A DNA stretch of 64,000 nucleotides, taken from NCBI RefSeq assembly GCF_014230355.1, contig NZ_JACLAX010000018.1, forward strand, positions 1 to 64,000. Direction: 5' to 3'. Below are positions 25,753 to 34,702 of this stretch, one piece after another. Position 1 is the stretch's first letter, and each line of letters begins with the position of its first letter. The stretch is from Novosphingobium piscinae (lineage in GTDB: Bacteria; Pseudomonadota; Alphaproteobacteria; Sphingomonadales; Sphingomonadaceae). The position numbers and the translations under genes are program-made. Below the pieces are notes generated by a model that made no database searches, had not been told where the DNA came from, and worked only from the letters and a program-made list of their open reading frames with translations.

Positions 25753-26617
25753 GCGCTTCGGCCACTTCGTCGCGATCGACTGGTCGGGTGCCGCCGGCGA
25801 GCGGCACCGCGGCATCGCGGTGGCGCTCGCCGCACCGGGCACGGCGGCGCCAGTGCTGGTCCGGCCCGGCCACCGCTGGTCGCGGCCCGAGGTGCTCGAC
25901 TGGCTGCGACGCGACCTGCCAGCCGACAGCCTGGTCGGCTTCGATCTTGGCATCTCGCTGCCCTTCTCCGATCGCGGCGCCTTTTTCCCGGGCTGGCATG
26001 GCAGTCCGGCCGACGCACGCGCCCTGTGGGCCCTGATCGACCGGCTCTGCGCTGGCGAGCCGCACCTCGGGGTGACCGCCTTCGTCGACGATCCCGCGCT
26101 GGCCCCGTACTTCCGCCGCCACGGCGGGCGCGAGGGCGCCTTGTTCGGCGGCGGGCGCGGCCGCTTCCGGGTGACCGAGCGGGCACAGGACGCTATGGGC
26201 TGCCGGCCCTATTCCAACTTCAACCTGGTCGGTGCGGCGCAGGTCGGCAAGTCGAGCCTGTCGGGCATGCGGCTGCTGCACCGGCTGGAGGGACACCTGC
26301 CGGTCTGGCCGGTCGATCCGCTGCCGCCGCGCGGGTCGGTGGTGGTGGAGATCTACACCACGCTCGCCGCGCTGGCGGCCGGACGCCCGCCGGGCCGCTC
26401 GAAGATGCGCAGCCATGCCGAACTGGCCGCCGCGCTGGCGGCCCCGGCGATCGCCAGCGCGGCGGTGCCGGGAGCCGGCCCGATCGACGATCATGCCAGC
26501 GACGCGCTGCTCAGCGCGGCCTGGCTGCGCCGCGCCGCCGGCGACCGCGCGCTGTGGGCCCCCGCCGGGCTGGCCGAGGTGGCAACCACCGAAGGCTGGA
26601 CCTTCGGCGCAAGGTGA
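25742..26617 (+). CDS. RNase H-fold protein, DUF429-like, function unknown
   Basis: A 291-residue protein translated from a GTG that overlaps the rarA stop, so the two are coupled. The pattern of acidic residues fits an RNase H-like nuclease fold: D13 on the first strand (FVAIDWSGA), D68 (LVGFDLGISLPF), and D249/D250/H251/D254 (IDDHASDALLSAAWLR) near the end, in the arrangement seen in DUF429. A Gly-rich loop (GALFGGGRGRF) lies in the middle. I infer a nucleic-acid-processing partner of RarA. The alternative is an unrelated metabolic enzyme with a similar fold. Confidence 0.65.
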   Translation: MRAERFGHFVAIDWSGAAGERHRGIAVALAAPGTAAPVLVRPGHRWSRPEVLDWLRRDLPADSLVGFDLGISLPFSDRGAFFPGWHGSPADARALWALIDRLCAGEPHLGVTAFVDDPALAPYFRRHGGREGALFGGGRGRFRVTERAQDAMGCRPYSNFNLVGAAQVGKSSLSGMRLLHRLEGHLPVWPVDPLPPRGSVVVEIYTTLAALAAGRPPGRSKMRSHAELAAALAAPAIASAAVPGAGPIDDHASDALLSAAWLRRAAGDRALWAPAGLAEVATTEGWTFGAR

Positions 26618-26636
26618 GGCAAGGCGAAGCCCGGTG

Positions 26637-26711
26637 GCCGGCTTAGCACAGTGGTAGTGCAGCGGTTTTGTAAACCGAAGGTCGGGGGTTCGAATCCCTC
26701 AGCCGGCACCA
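26637..26711 (+). tRNA. tRNA-Thr (TGT anticodon)
   Basis: A complete cloverleaf: acceptor GCCGGCT/AGCCGGC, D-arm TAGCACAGTGGTAGTGCA, anticodon stem CGGTT/AACCG region around TTTGTAA (anticodon TGT, threonine), and T-arm GGGGGTTCGAATCCCTC. CCA is encoded at 26709-26711. It lies 19 bases after the RNase H-like gene and 44 bases before miaB. Confidence 0.97.
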
Positions 26712-26755
26712 TGGCGCTTCAACTCCGCCGCGAACTGGCGTAAGGCGCCCGCGCT

Positions 26756-28090
26756 ATGCGCCCCACCCCCGCCCCCAGGACCTACCGGGTCAAGAGCTTC
26801 GGCTGTCAGATGAATGTCTATGACGGCGAGCGGATGGCCGAACTGCTCGCCCAGCAGGGCATTACCGCCGCCCCCGAGGGGGAGGACGCCGACCTCGTCG
26901 TGCTCAACACCTGCCACATCCGCGAGAAGGCCGCCGAGAAGGTCTATTCGGACATCGGCCGGTTGCGCCGCGACGATGGCTCGAGCCCGCTGATCGCGGT
27001 TGCCGGCTGCGTGGCCCAGGCCGAAGGTGAGGAGATCATGGCCCGCGCCCCGGCGGTTTCGATGGTGGTCGGACCGCAGGCCTATCACCGCCTGCCCGGG
27101 ATGATCGCCGAGGCCGTCGCCGGACGCCGCGCGGTGGATACCGACATGCCCGCCGAGACCAAGTTCGGCGCGCTGCCGGCCCGCCGCAAGGTGGGGCCGA
27201 GCGCCTTCCTGACGGTGCAGGAAGGCTGCGACAAGTTCTGCACCTACTGCGTCGTGCCCTATACCCGCGGCGCCGAGATCTCGCGGCCTTTCGCCGAGAT
27301 CGTGGCCGAGGCTGAGCGGCTGGTCGAGGCTGGCGCGCGCGAGATCACGCTGATCGGCCAGAACGTCAACGCCTGGCATGGCGAGGACGGCAAGGGCCGC
27401 GCGATCGGGCTCGACGGGCTGGCCCGGGTGCTGGCGGACCTGCCCGACCTCGCCCGGATCCGCTATACCACCAGCCATCCCAACGACATGACCGACGGGC
27501 TGATCGCCGCCCATGGCGACAATCCCAAACTGATGCCGTTCCTGCACCTGCCGGTCCAGGCGGGCAATGACCGGGTGCTGCGCGCGATGAACCGCTCGCA
27601 CACGGTCGAGAGCTATCTGCGCATCCTTGACCGGGTCCGCGCGGTGCGGCCCGACATCGCGCTATCGGGCGATTTCATCGTCGGCTTCCCGGGCGAGACC
27701 GAGGCCGAGTTCGCGGACACGCTGAAGCTGGTCGACGCGGTGGGCTATGCCCAGTGCTTCAGCTTCAAGTACAGCCCCCGCCCCGGGACCCCGGCGGCGA
27801 CCATGGCCGACCAGATCCCGGCCGCAGTGATGGACGAGCGGCTGCAGCGCCTGCAGGCGGCGCTCAATCGCGACCAGCACGCCTTCAACCAGGCCTCGGT
27901 CGGCAAGCGCTGCACGGTGCTGGTTGAACGCAAGGGCAAGCTGCCGGGGCAATGGCTGGGCAAGTCGCCGTGGCTGCAGTCGGTCCATTTCGCGGGCGAG
28001 GCCGCGATCGGCGATCTGGTCGAGGTGGAACTGGTCCATGCCGGGCCGAACTCGCTCGGGGGTGCGCTGGTCGCGTCGCCCCGGCCTTGA
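26756..28090 (+). CDS. miaB: tRNA-2-methylthio-N6-dimethylallyladenosine synthase MiaB
   Basis: A 444-residue radical-SAM methylthiotransferase that adds a methylthio group to i6A37 of tRNAs reading UNN codons. The N-terminal domain binds one [4Fe-4S] cluster through C17, C53 and C85. The radical-SAM cluster motif is CDKFCTYC (C158, C162, C165). The C-terminal TRAM domain spans about 375-440 ([12 protein letters not shown]...[11 protein letters not shown]). It heads the conserved miaB-phoH-ybeY-corC group. Confidence 0.97.
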   Translation: MRPTPAPRTYRVKSFGCQMNVYDGERMAELLAQQGITAAPEGEDADLVVLNTCHIREKAAEKVYSDIGRLRRDDGSSPLIAVAGCVAQAEGEEIMARAPAVSMVVGPQAYHRLPGMIAEAVAGRRAVDTDMPAETKFGALPARRKVGPSAFLTVQEGCDKFCTYCVVPYTRGAEISRPFAEIVAEAERLVEAGAREITLIGQNVNAWHGEDGKGRAIGLDGLARVLADLPDLARIRYTTSHPNDMTDGLIAAHGDNPKLMPFLHLPVQAGNDRVLRAMNRSHTVESYLRILDRVRAVRPDIALSGDFIVGFPGETEAEFADTLKLVDAVGYAQCFSFKYSPRPGTPAATMADQIPAAVMDERLQRLQAALNRDQHAFNQASVGKRCTVLVERKGKLPGQWLGKSPWLQSVHFAGEAAIGDLVEVELVHAGPNSLGGALVASPRP

Positions 28091-28219
28091 GCCGCAAGCC
28101 CGGGACAGCGGCTCGTCGTTTTTCCACAAAGGTGCGGCGCGTGGCCGCTTGTGCCCCCGGGGGCGGCGCCTATCTTGAGCCACGGGAATCGCCCGCCGGC
28201 GAACCCGTGAAAGGAGCGC

Positions 28220-29257
<1,038 letters not shown>

Positions 29258-29282
29258 TGCGCGGGGTGGACCTTGGCGCGTA

Positions 29283-29382
29283 GGCTTCGACAGGCTCAGC
29301 CTGAGCGGGGATACTGAAGACCAACCTGTGCCTGATCGCCCCATGGCACCCTCACCCGCTCAGCCTGAGCTTGTCGAAGGCC
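29283..29382. repeat. Inverted pair of REP-like elements (REPIN-like)
   Basis: Copy one (29283-29309) begins GGCTTCGACAGGCTCAG. Copy two (29355-29382) is the near-exact reverse complement, ending CTTGTCGAAGGCC. About 45 bases separate them, and the pair would fold into one long hairpin. The same core occurs alone at 777-797. I know this element type as dispersed in sphingomonad genomes, and it lies here between ybeZ and ybeY. Confidence 0.7.
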
Positions 29383-29406
29383 ACGCACCCACCTAGGCCC
29401 CAGCCC

Positions 29407-29904
29407 ATGCTTTCGCTCGACATCGATATCGAAGCCCCCTGGCCCGCCACCACCGACTGGGCCGACCTAGCCGAAGCCGCGGTCGAGGCGTTGCTCGATC
29501 TGGCGCCCGAACTGGGCAACCCGCGCCTGACCGCCTCGGTGCTGTTCACCAGCGATGCCGAGGTCCACGTGCTCAACCGCGAATGGCGCGGCAAGGACAA
29601 GCCGACCAACGTCCTGTCGTTCCCGATGCTGGCGCGGGACGACCTGCTGGGCCTGCCGCATGCCGGTGCGCCCGAACTGCTCGGCGACCTGGCCCTGGCC
29701 TGCGAAACCTGCGCGCGCGAGGCCGCGGACAAGGGCGTGGCCCTGGCCGACCACGCCGCGCACCTGATCGTCCACGGCCTGCTCCACCTGGCTGGACACG
29801 ATCACGAGACCTCGCCGGCCGCGGCCGCGGCGATGGAGGCGCTCGAGATAAAGGCGCTTGCGAAACTGGGCATCGCGGACCCATATGCGGACGACGGCAC
29901 GTGA
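29407..29904 (+). CDS. ybeY: rRNA maturation RNase YbeY
   Basis: A 165-residue zinc-dependent endoribonuclease needed for 16S rRNA 3'-end processing. The metal-binding signature H-x3-H-x5-H reads HGLLHLAGHDH near residues 121-131. The earlier NREWRGKDKPTNVLSFP segment is also family-typical. The ATG at 29407 is chosen because in-frame start-like codons further upstream lie inside the repeat element. It is followed 39 bases later by corC. Confidence 0.94.
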   Translation: MLSLDIDIEAPWPATTDWADLAEAAVEALLDLAPELGNPRLTASVLFTSDAEVHVLNREWRGKDKPTNVLSFPMLARDDLLGLPHAGAPELLGDLALACETCAREAADKGVALADHAAHLIVHGLLHLAGHDHETSPAAAAAMEALEIKALAKLGIADPYADDGT

Positions 29905-29943
29905 GGCCGGGGGCAGACCGCAAGGGCAGGAGCTGAGCAGACC

Positions 29944-30855
29944 ATGGCCGAACCGGGCCGCAACGGCGAATCCGGCAACGGAGACGGAGACAGTAGCAGA
30001 CGCAGCCTGTGGAAGAGCGTCCGCCGCCTGTTCGGGGCCGATTCCGACCAAAGCCTGCGCGCCCAGCTCGAGGAAGCGATCGACGAGCGCGAGGAGGACG
30101 GCGCGCATGGCCCGGCCGGCGATCTCTCGCCGCTCGAGCGGCAGATGGTCCGCAACCTGCTGCACTTCAGCGAACACGACGCTGACGACGTGGCGATCCC
30201 GCGCGGCGAGATCATCGCCGTGCCGGCTTCGGCGAGCTGGGAAGAGCTGATCGCGATGTTCGCCCAGCACGGCCACAGCCGCATGCCGGTCTACGGGGAT
30301 TCGCTCGACGAGATCCGCGGCATGATGCACCTCAAGGACGTGTTCCCGTTCCTGGCGACCGGCAAGGCGCCGCCCAAGGACTGGACCGTGCTGATGCGCC
30401 AGCCCCTGTTCGTGCCCCAGGCGCGCGGCGCGCTGGACGTGCTGGCCGACATGCGCGCGAGCCGGGTGCATCTGGCCGTGGTGATCGACGAGTATTCCGG
30501 CACCGACGGGATCATCACCATCGAGGACCTGGTCGAGGAGATCGTCGGCGAGATCGAGGACGAGCACGACGATGCCCCGACCGACCTGATCGTCTGCCAG
30601 AGCGATGGATCATGGGACGCCGATGCCCGGGTCGAGCTCGACGAAGTCGGGAGCAAGGTCGATCCGCGGCTGGCCGAAGTTGAAGAAGACGTCGACACTC
30701 TGGGTGGACTGGCTTTTCTGCTGGCCGGGCAAGTTCCGGCGGTCGGCGCCATGTTGAATCACGACAGTGGGTGGAAACTTGAAGTTACTGCGGGTAACGA
30801 AAGGCATGTAACCCGACTGCGCCTTCACCCGCCGGTCGAGTCTGATTCGCCGTAA
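29944..30855 (+). CDS. corC: CorC/HlyC family protein with two CBS domains
   Basis: A 303-residue cytoplasmic protein. After a charged N-terminus it has two CBS domains (about 85-205, from RGEIIAVPASASWEELI to the VVIDEYSGTDGIITIEDLVEEIVGEIEDEHD motif) and a C-terminal CorC_HlyC transporter-associated domain. There is no DUF21 membrane part, so it is the short form found beside ybeY. The usual next gene, lnt, is missing here; a LysR regulator follows instead. The role is thought to lie in Mg2+/Co2+ efflux, but this is inferred from the family. Confidence 0.9.
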   Translation: MAEPGRNGESGNGDGDSSRRSLWKSVRRLFGADSDQSLRAQLEEAIDEREEDGAHGPAGDLSPLERQMVRNLLHFSEHDADDVAIPRGEIIAVPASASWEELIAMFAQHGHSRMPVYGDSLDEIRGMMHLKDVFPFLATGKAPPKDWTVLMRQPLFVPQARGALDVLADMRASRVHLAVVIDEYSGTDGIITIEDLVEEIVGEIEDEHDDAPTDLIVCQSDGSWDADARVELDEVGSKVDPRLAEVEEDVDTLGGLAFLLAGQVPAVGAMLNHDSGWKLEVTAGNERHVTRLRLHPPVESDSP

Positions 30856-30885
30856 CCCTGCCGTTTCGAGTAGCCACCACCCGTC

Positions 30886-31764
30886 ATGCGCCGTCTGCCG
30901 CCCCTTCGCGCGCTCGAAGCGTTTGTCCGCGTGGTCCGGCTGGGTTCGGCCAAGGCCGCCGCGAACGAGCTTGGCCTCAGCCCCTCGGCGCTGTCGCGAC
31001 GGGTCCAGGCGCTGGAGGATTTCACCGGCAAGAAGTTGTTCGTGCGCCAGCATCAGGCGATGCGGCTGACCGATGACGGCCAGGCCTTCTACGACGCGGT
31101 CAGCCCCAAGCTGGAGGAACTGGCCGAGGCGGTGGAGGGTCAGGTCGACAATGGGCTGGTGCTGCGCCTGCACCTGGGCGTCCCCTCGCTGTTCGGCGGC
31201 CAACGGCTCTTCCCGCGCCTGCCGGAGCTGCGCAACCTCCATCCCCGGCTGCACATCGACATCGACACCAGCCCCCATCAGGAAACTCGGGTCGGCGATT
31301 CGCTGGATGCGGCGATCATCATTTCCGCCGGTCCCGAACCGTCGCTCTATTCGGTCCGGCTCGATCACAACCGCGTCTATGCGATCACCTCCAAGACGGT
31401 CGCGGCCGAACTGGGTCCGGTGCCCGACCGGGCCAAGCTCAGCCGGCAGACCTTTCTGATCCATCACGATCTGCCCGACAGTTTCGTGGCATGGAAGGCG
31501 GCGACCGGTCTGGGGGACTTCACGCCGGTGGCGATCGACCACTACGATTCGGGCCAGCTGCTGCTGGAAGCCGCCGCCAATGGCCTCGGCATCGCGATCA
31601 TGCATGACGACCATTTCAAGCGCTCGGGCGATGACCGGCTGGCGCGGCTCTACGACTTCGAGGTCGAGAGCCCCTACTCCTACTGGTTCGTCTGCCGCCC
31701 GCGCGCGCTCGACAGCCGGCCGGTGCGGCTGTTCCACGACTGGATGGTGAAGGCCGGCGTCTAG
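30886..31764 (+). CDS. LysR family transcriptional regulator
   Basis: A 292-residue LysR-type regulator with the winged HTH at residues 1-62 (LPPLRALEAFVRVVRLGSAKAAANELGLSPSALSRRVQALE) and a substrate-binding domain from about 93 to 285. The HTH resembles the GcvA/AmpR group (PLRALEAF start). It lies 30 bases after corC on the same strand. No divergent gene is present for it to control in the classical way, so the target is unknown. Confidence 0.9.
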   Translation: MRRLPPLRALEAFVRVVRLGSAKAAANELGLSPSALSRRVQALEDFTGKKLFVRQHQAMRLTDDGQAFYDAVSPKLEELAEAVEGQVDNGLVLRLHLGVPSLFGGQRLFPRLPELRNLHPRLHIDIDTSPHQETRVGDSLDAAIIISAGPEPSLYSVRLDHNRVYAITSKTVAAELGPVPDRAKLSRQTFLIHHDLPDSFVAWKAATGLGDFTPVAIDHYDSGQLLLEAAANGLGIAIMHDDHFKRSGDDRLARLYDFEVESPYSYWFVCRPRALDSRPVRLFHDWMVKAGV

Positions 31765-31894
31765 GCTCCGTTTCCGTTCAACGGAACCGGCGACGGCACC
31801 AGCCCCCTCCGCGCAGCCGCGCGGCCCGAACTATGCAACTCTGCGTAGGCAGTCCTTCGCGAAGCCTTGGGCGCGGTGCGGCCACACCGGCCGC

Positions 31895-32209
31895 ATGACC
31901 GTCGTCGACAAATCCCTGTTCACCCCCACCCCGGTGTTCCGCGCCAGACGCAAGCGCGTGGTCGTGCGGGTCCAGGTCGAGGGCTCGGCCGGTCAGACCC
32001 AGGACGCCATGGTGCGCGACATCTCGGCTGCCGGGATGAGCGCGGTTGCCCGGCTCGCCCCGCTGGTTGCCGACGATGTGGTCAGCGTCGCCCTGCCCGA
32101 CGGCTCCACGCTGTGGGGCATCGTCCGCTGGACCGAGGGCAAGGCCTTCGGGGTTGAGTTCGACAAGGGCTCGCACACAGCCCCGGTCAACGGGCTGCTC
32201 GCCGGCTGA
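31895..32209 (+). CDS. PilZ domain protein (putative c-di-GMP receptor)
   Basis: A single PilZ domain of 104 residues. The c-di-GMP-binding RxxxR motif is at R17-R21 (RARRKR), and the D/NxSxxG motif is DISAAG (42-47). Both are intact, so nucleotide binding is likely. Stand-alone PilZ proteins usually act by contacting another protein in motility, polysaccharide production or cell-cycle control. The partner is not evident here. Confidence 0.88.
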   Translation: MTVVDKSLFTPTPVFRARRKRVVVRVQVEGSAGQTQDAMVRDISAAGMSAVARLAPLVADDVVSVALPDGSTLWGIVRWTEGKAFGVEFDKGSHTAPVNGLLAG

Positions 32210-32220
32210 GCGCCCACGAA

Positions 32221-32246
32221 AAAGGGGCGGACAGCGCCGCCCCTTT
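32221..32246. terminator. Bidirectional terminator between the PilZ and cyclophilin genes
   Basis: AAAGGGGCGG/CCGCCCCTTT is a 10-bp stem with an ACAGCG loop. A-runs on the left and Ts on the right allow use from both directions, and both flanking genes end here. Confidence 0.8.
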
Positions 32247-32269
32247 CCCGTTGCGTCAATATCGGCCGA

Positions 32270-32740
32270 TCAGCCTTCGCTGACGGCGGCCTTGACGATC
32301 TTGCCCGGCTCGCGCGGCGGCTCGCCCTTGGGCAGGGCGTCGACATGCTCCATGCCTTCGACCACCTGGCCCCAGACGGTGTACTGGCGATCAAGGAAGG
32401 TCGCATCGTCGAAGCAGATGAAGAACTGGCTGTTGGCCGAGTGCGGGGCGCTGGTGCGGGCCATCGAGCAGACGCCGCGAACGTGCGGCTCGGCGTTGAA
32501 CTCGGCCTGCAGGTCGGGCTTCGACGAGCCGCCCATGCCGGTGCCGTTGGGGCAGCCGCCCTGGGCCATGAAGCCGGGGATCACGCGGTGGAACTTGACG
32601 CCGTCATAGAAGCCCTCGCCGGCGAGCTCCTTGATCCGGGCGACATGGCCGGGGGCCAGGTCGGGGCGCAGCTTGATCTTGACGTCGCCACCGCCGCCAT
32701 TGCCGGTATCGAGCGTAAGGGTCAGAAATTCATCGGCCAT
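32270..32740 (-). CDS. Peptidyl-prolyl cis-trans isomerase, cyclophilin type
   Basis: A 156-residue cytoplasmic cyclophilin without a signal peptide. Active-site and family segments are FYDGVKFHRVIPGFMAQGGCPNGTG, SMART-like SMARTSAPHSANSQFFICF, and the WGQVVEGMEHVD end. It speeds proline isomerisation during folding. ATG at 32740 is preferred over a GTG at 32749 because of the GGAG ribosome-binding site upstream. It diverges from mgtE. Confidence 0.93.
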   Translation of the reverse strand: MADEFLTLTLDTGNGGGGDVKIKLRPDLAPGHVARIKELAGEGFYDGVKFHRVIPGFMAQGGCPNGTGMGGSSKPDLQAEFNAEPHVRGVCSMARTSAPHSANSQFFICFDDATFLDRQYTVWGQVVEGMEHVDALPKGEPPREPGKIVKAAVSEG

Positions 32741-32850
32741 CGGGCTCACTCCACTTGTGATGGCGCGGATATAGCCGCGTCGGGCATAAAGTCACGCCTG
32801 CCCGCAACGGCCGGTTGCAATTGCGAGACGGGGCAATAGACCCGACCGCG

Positions 32851-34284
32851 ATGGCCACCGACGATCCCGCCCTGTCCCTCCTCGCCGAGGCCCCGCAAGG
32901 GGGGGATGAGCCACGCCGCGACGGCGATCGGCTGGACGACGAGAACCGCCTGAAATCCGACTTCGTCCGCCGCGTCCGCGACGCGCTGGACGAGGGCGAG
33001 CGCGACCAGGTCTACGATCTGGTCGAGCCGCTCCACCCGGCCGACATCGCCGACCTGTTCGAGCTGCTCGATGCCGACGAACGCCCGCGGCTGGCGAGCG
33101 CGATCACCGACCTGATGAGCGCGGACGTGATCGCCGAGCTCAACGATCACGTCCGCGAGCAGCTGGTCGAGGACCTGCCGGCCGAGGATATCGCCGAGAT
33201 CGCCGAGCAGCTCGAGACCGACGACGCGGTCGCCATGCTCGAGGATCTCGACGAGGCGGACCAGCAGGCGGTCCTCGCCGAGCTTGACCCCGAGGACCGC
33301 GCGGCGATCGAGAGCGCGCTGGCCTATCCGGAAGAATCGGCCGGCCGCCTGATGAGCCGCGATTTCATCGCGGTGCCCGAGCACATGACGGTCGGCCAGC
33401 TGATCGACTACCTGCGCGAGGACATGCGGCTCGCCACCGAGTTCTGGGAAGTGTTCATCGTCGACCAGCGGCACCACCCGGTCGGCTCCTGCGCGCTCTC
33501 GTGGATCCTGCGCGCGCCGCGCCCGGTCGCCCTCGCCGATGTGATGAAGCGCGACCAGACCCTGATCCCGGTGACGATGGACCAGGAAGAGGTTGCGCTG
33601 CGCTTCCAGAAGTACGCGCTGATCTCGGCCGCGGTGGTTGACGAGGCCGGGCGGCTGGTCGGCCAGATCACGGTCGACGACGTGGTCCACATCATCCAGG
33701 AAGAAGCCGGCGAGGACGCGCTGCTGCTGTCCGGCGCCGGCGATGGCGACATCAACGAGCCGATCCACCTGACCATCCGCACCCGCCTGACCTGGCTGGT
33801 GGTGAACCTCGGCACCGCGATCATCGCCTCCAGCGTGGTCGGGCTGTTCCAGGGGGCGATCGCCAGGTTCGCCCTGCTGGCCGTGCTGATGCCGATCGTC
33901 TCGGGCATGGGCGGCAACGCCGGCACACAGACGCTGGCCGTGGTGGTCCGCGCGCTGGCGACCAACCAGCTGACCGAGAGCAACACGCTGCGGATGATCT
34001 GGCGCGAGTTTCGCATCGCCTTGGCCAACGGCCTGTCGCTGGGCCTGCTGATCGGACTGGCCGTGGCCACGATCTTCGGCAACCCGCTGCTGGGGGCGGT
34101 GATCGGCAGCGCCATGGTGATCAACAATCTGATGGCGGGATGCGCCGGGATCGCCGTGCCGGTGGTGCTGGACCGGCTCAAGATCGATCCGGCGGTGTCC
34201 TCGGCGGTGTTCGTGACCATGGCCACCGACGTGATGGGCTTCTTCAGCTTCCTCGGGCTGGCCGTGCTGGCAGGACTGGCCTGA
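32851..34284 (+). CDS. mgtE: Magnesium transporter MgtE
   Basis: A 477-residue Mg2+ channel/transporter. The cytosolic superhelical N domain occupies about 30-150 (repeats such as LHPADIADLFELLDADERP and LPAEDIAEIAEQLETDDAV), a CBS pair about 155-290, and five membrane helices about 315-475, with MPIVSGMGGNAGTQTLAVVVRAL forming the pore region. The acidic N domain acts as the Mg2+ sensor in the family. The ATG at 32851 matches the usual length. No riboswitch is evident in the 110-base leader. The DUF1489 gene starts two bases after its stop. Confidence 0.95.
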   Translation: MATDDPALSLLAEAPQGGDEPRRDGDRLDDENRLKSDFVRRVRDALDEGERDQVYDLVEPLHPADIADLFELLDADERPRLASAITDLMSADVIAELNDHVREQLVEDLPAEDIAEIAEQLETDDAVAMLEDLDEADQQAVLAELDPEDRAAIESALAYPEESAGRLMSRDFIAVPEHMTVGQLIDYLREDMRLATEFWEVFIVDQRHHPVGSCALSWILRAPRPVALADVMKRDQTLIPVTMDQEEVALRFQKYALISAAVVDEAGRLVGQITVDDVVHIIQEEAGEDALLLSGAGDGDINEPIHLTIRTRLTWLVVNLGTAIIASSVVGLFQGAIARFALLAVLMPIVSGMGGNAGTQTLAVVVRALATNQLTESNTLRMIWREFRIALANGLSLGLLIGLAVATIFGNPLLGAVIGSAMVINNLMAGCAGIAVPVVLDRLKIDPAVSSAVFVTMATDVMGFFSFLGLAVLAGLA

Positions 34285-34285
34285 C

Positions 34286-34678
34286 ATGCCCCTGCACATG
34301 ACCAAGGTGGCCTATGGCGCCCAGTCCCTGGCCGAGGTGCACGGTTGGTTCGCCGAGCGCGGCGAAGTGGCCCGGCTGACCACCCGCTACCTGCCCAAGC
34401 GCCATGCCGAGATGATCGGCGGATCGGTGTTCTGGATCCTCAAGCACCAGCTGGTCGCGCGCTCCGAGATCCTCGGCTTCGAGGAGGCCCCGGGGGGCAA
34501 GACCAACATCGTCATCGCCGCGCGGCTGATCGACGTGCGCCCACGGCCGCGCCGGGCCCACCAGGGCTGGCGCTATCTGGAAGACGCCGAGGCACCGGCT
34601 GACCTCGCCGCAGGCGAAGCGGCCGACACCCTGCCCTCGCATCTGGCTGGCGAGCTGGCCCGGCTCGGCCTGGTCTGA
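34286..34678 (+). CDS. DUF1489 family protein
   Basis: A 130-residue protein of the DUF1489 family, which is mostly confined to alphaproteobacteria. The family-like start (HMTKVAYGAQSLAEVHGWFAER), RYLPKRHAEMIGGSVFWILKHQLVARSEILGF and the final GWRYLEDAEAPADL support this. The function is unknown. It is tightly coupled to mgtE (one base between stop and start), suggesting a link to Mg2+ physiology or simple co-transcription. Confidence 0.88.
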   Translation: MPLHMTKVAYGAQSLAEVHGWFAERGEVARLTTRYLPKRHAEMIGGSVFWILKHQLVARSEILGFEEAPGGKTNIVIAARLIDVRPRPRRAHQGWRYLEDAEAPADLAAGEAADTLPSHLAGELARLGLV

Positions 34679-34702
34679 CCGCAGGGCGCCCCGGCCAGGG
34701 GC

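Noticed and set aside
32741..32850. Mg2+-sensing riboswitch ahead of mgtE
   Set aside because: No M-box core or long hairpin series is visible in the 110-base leader.
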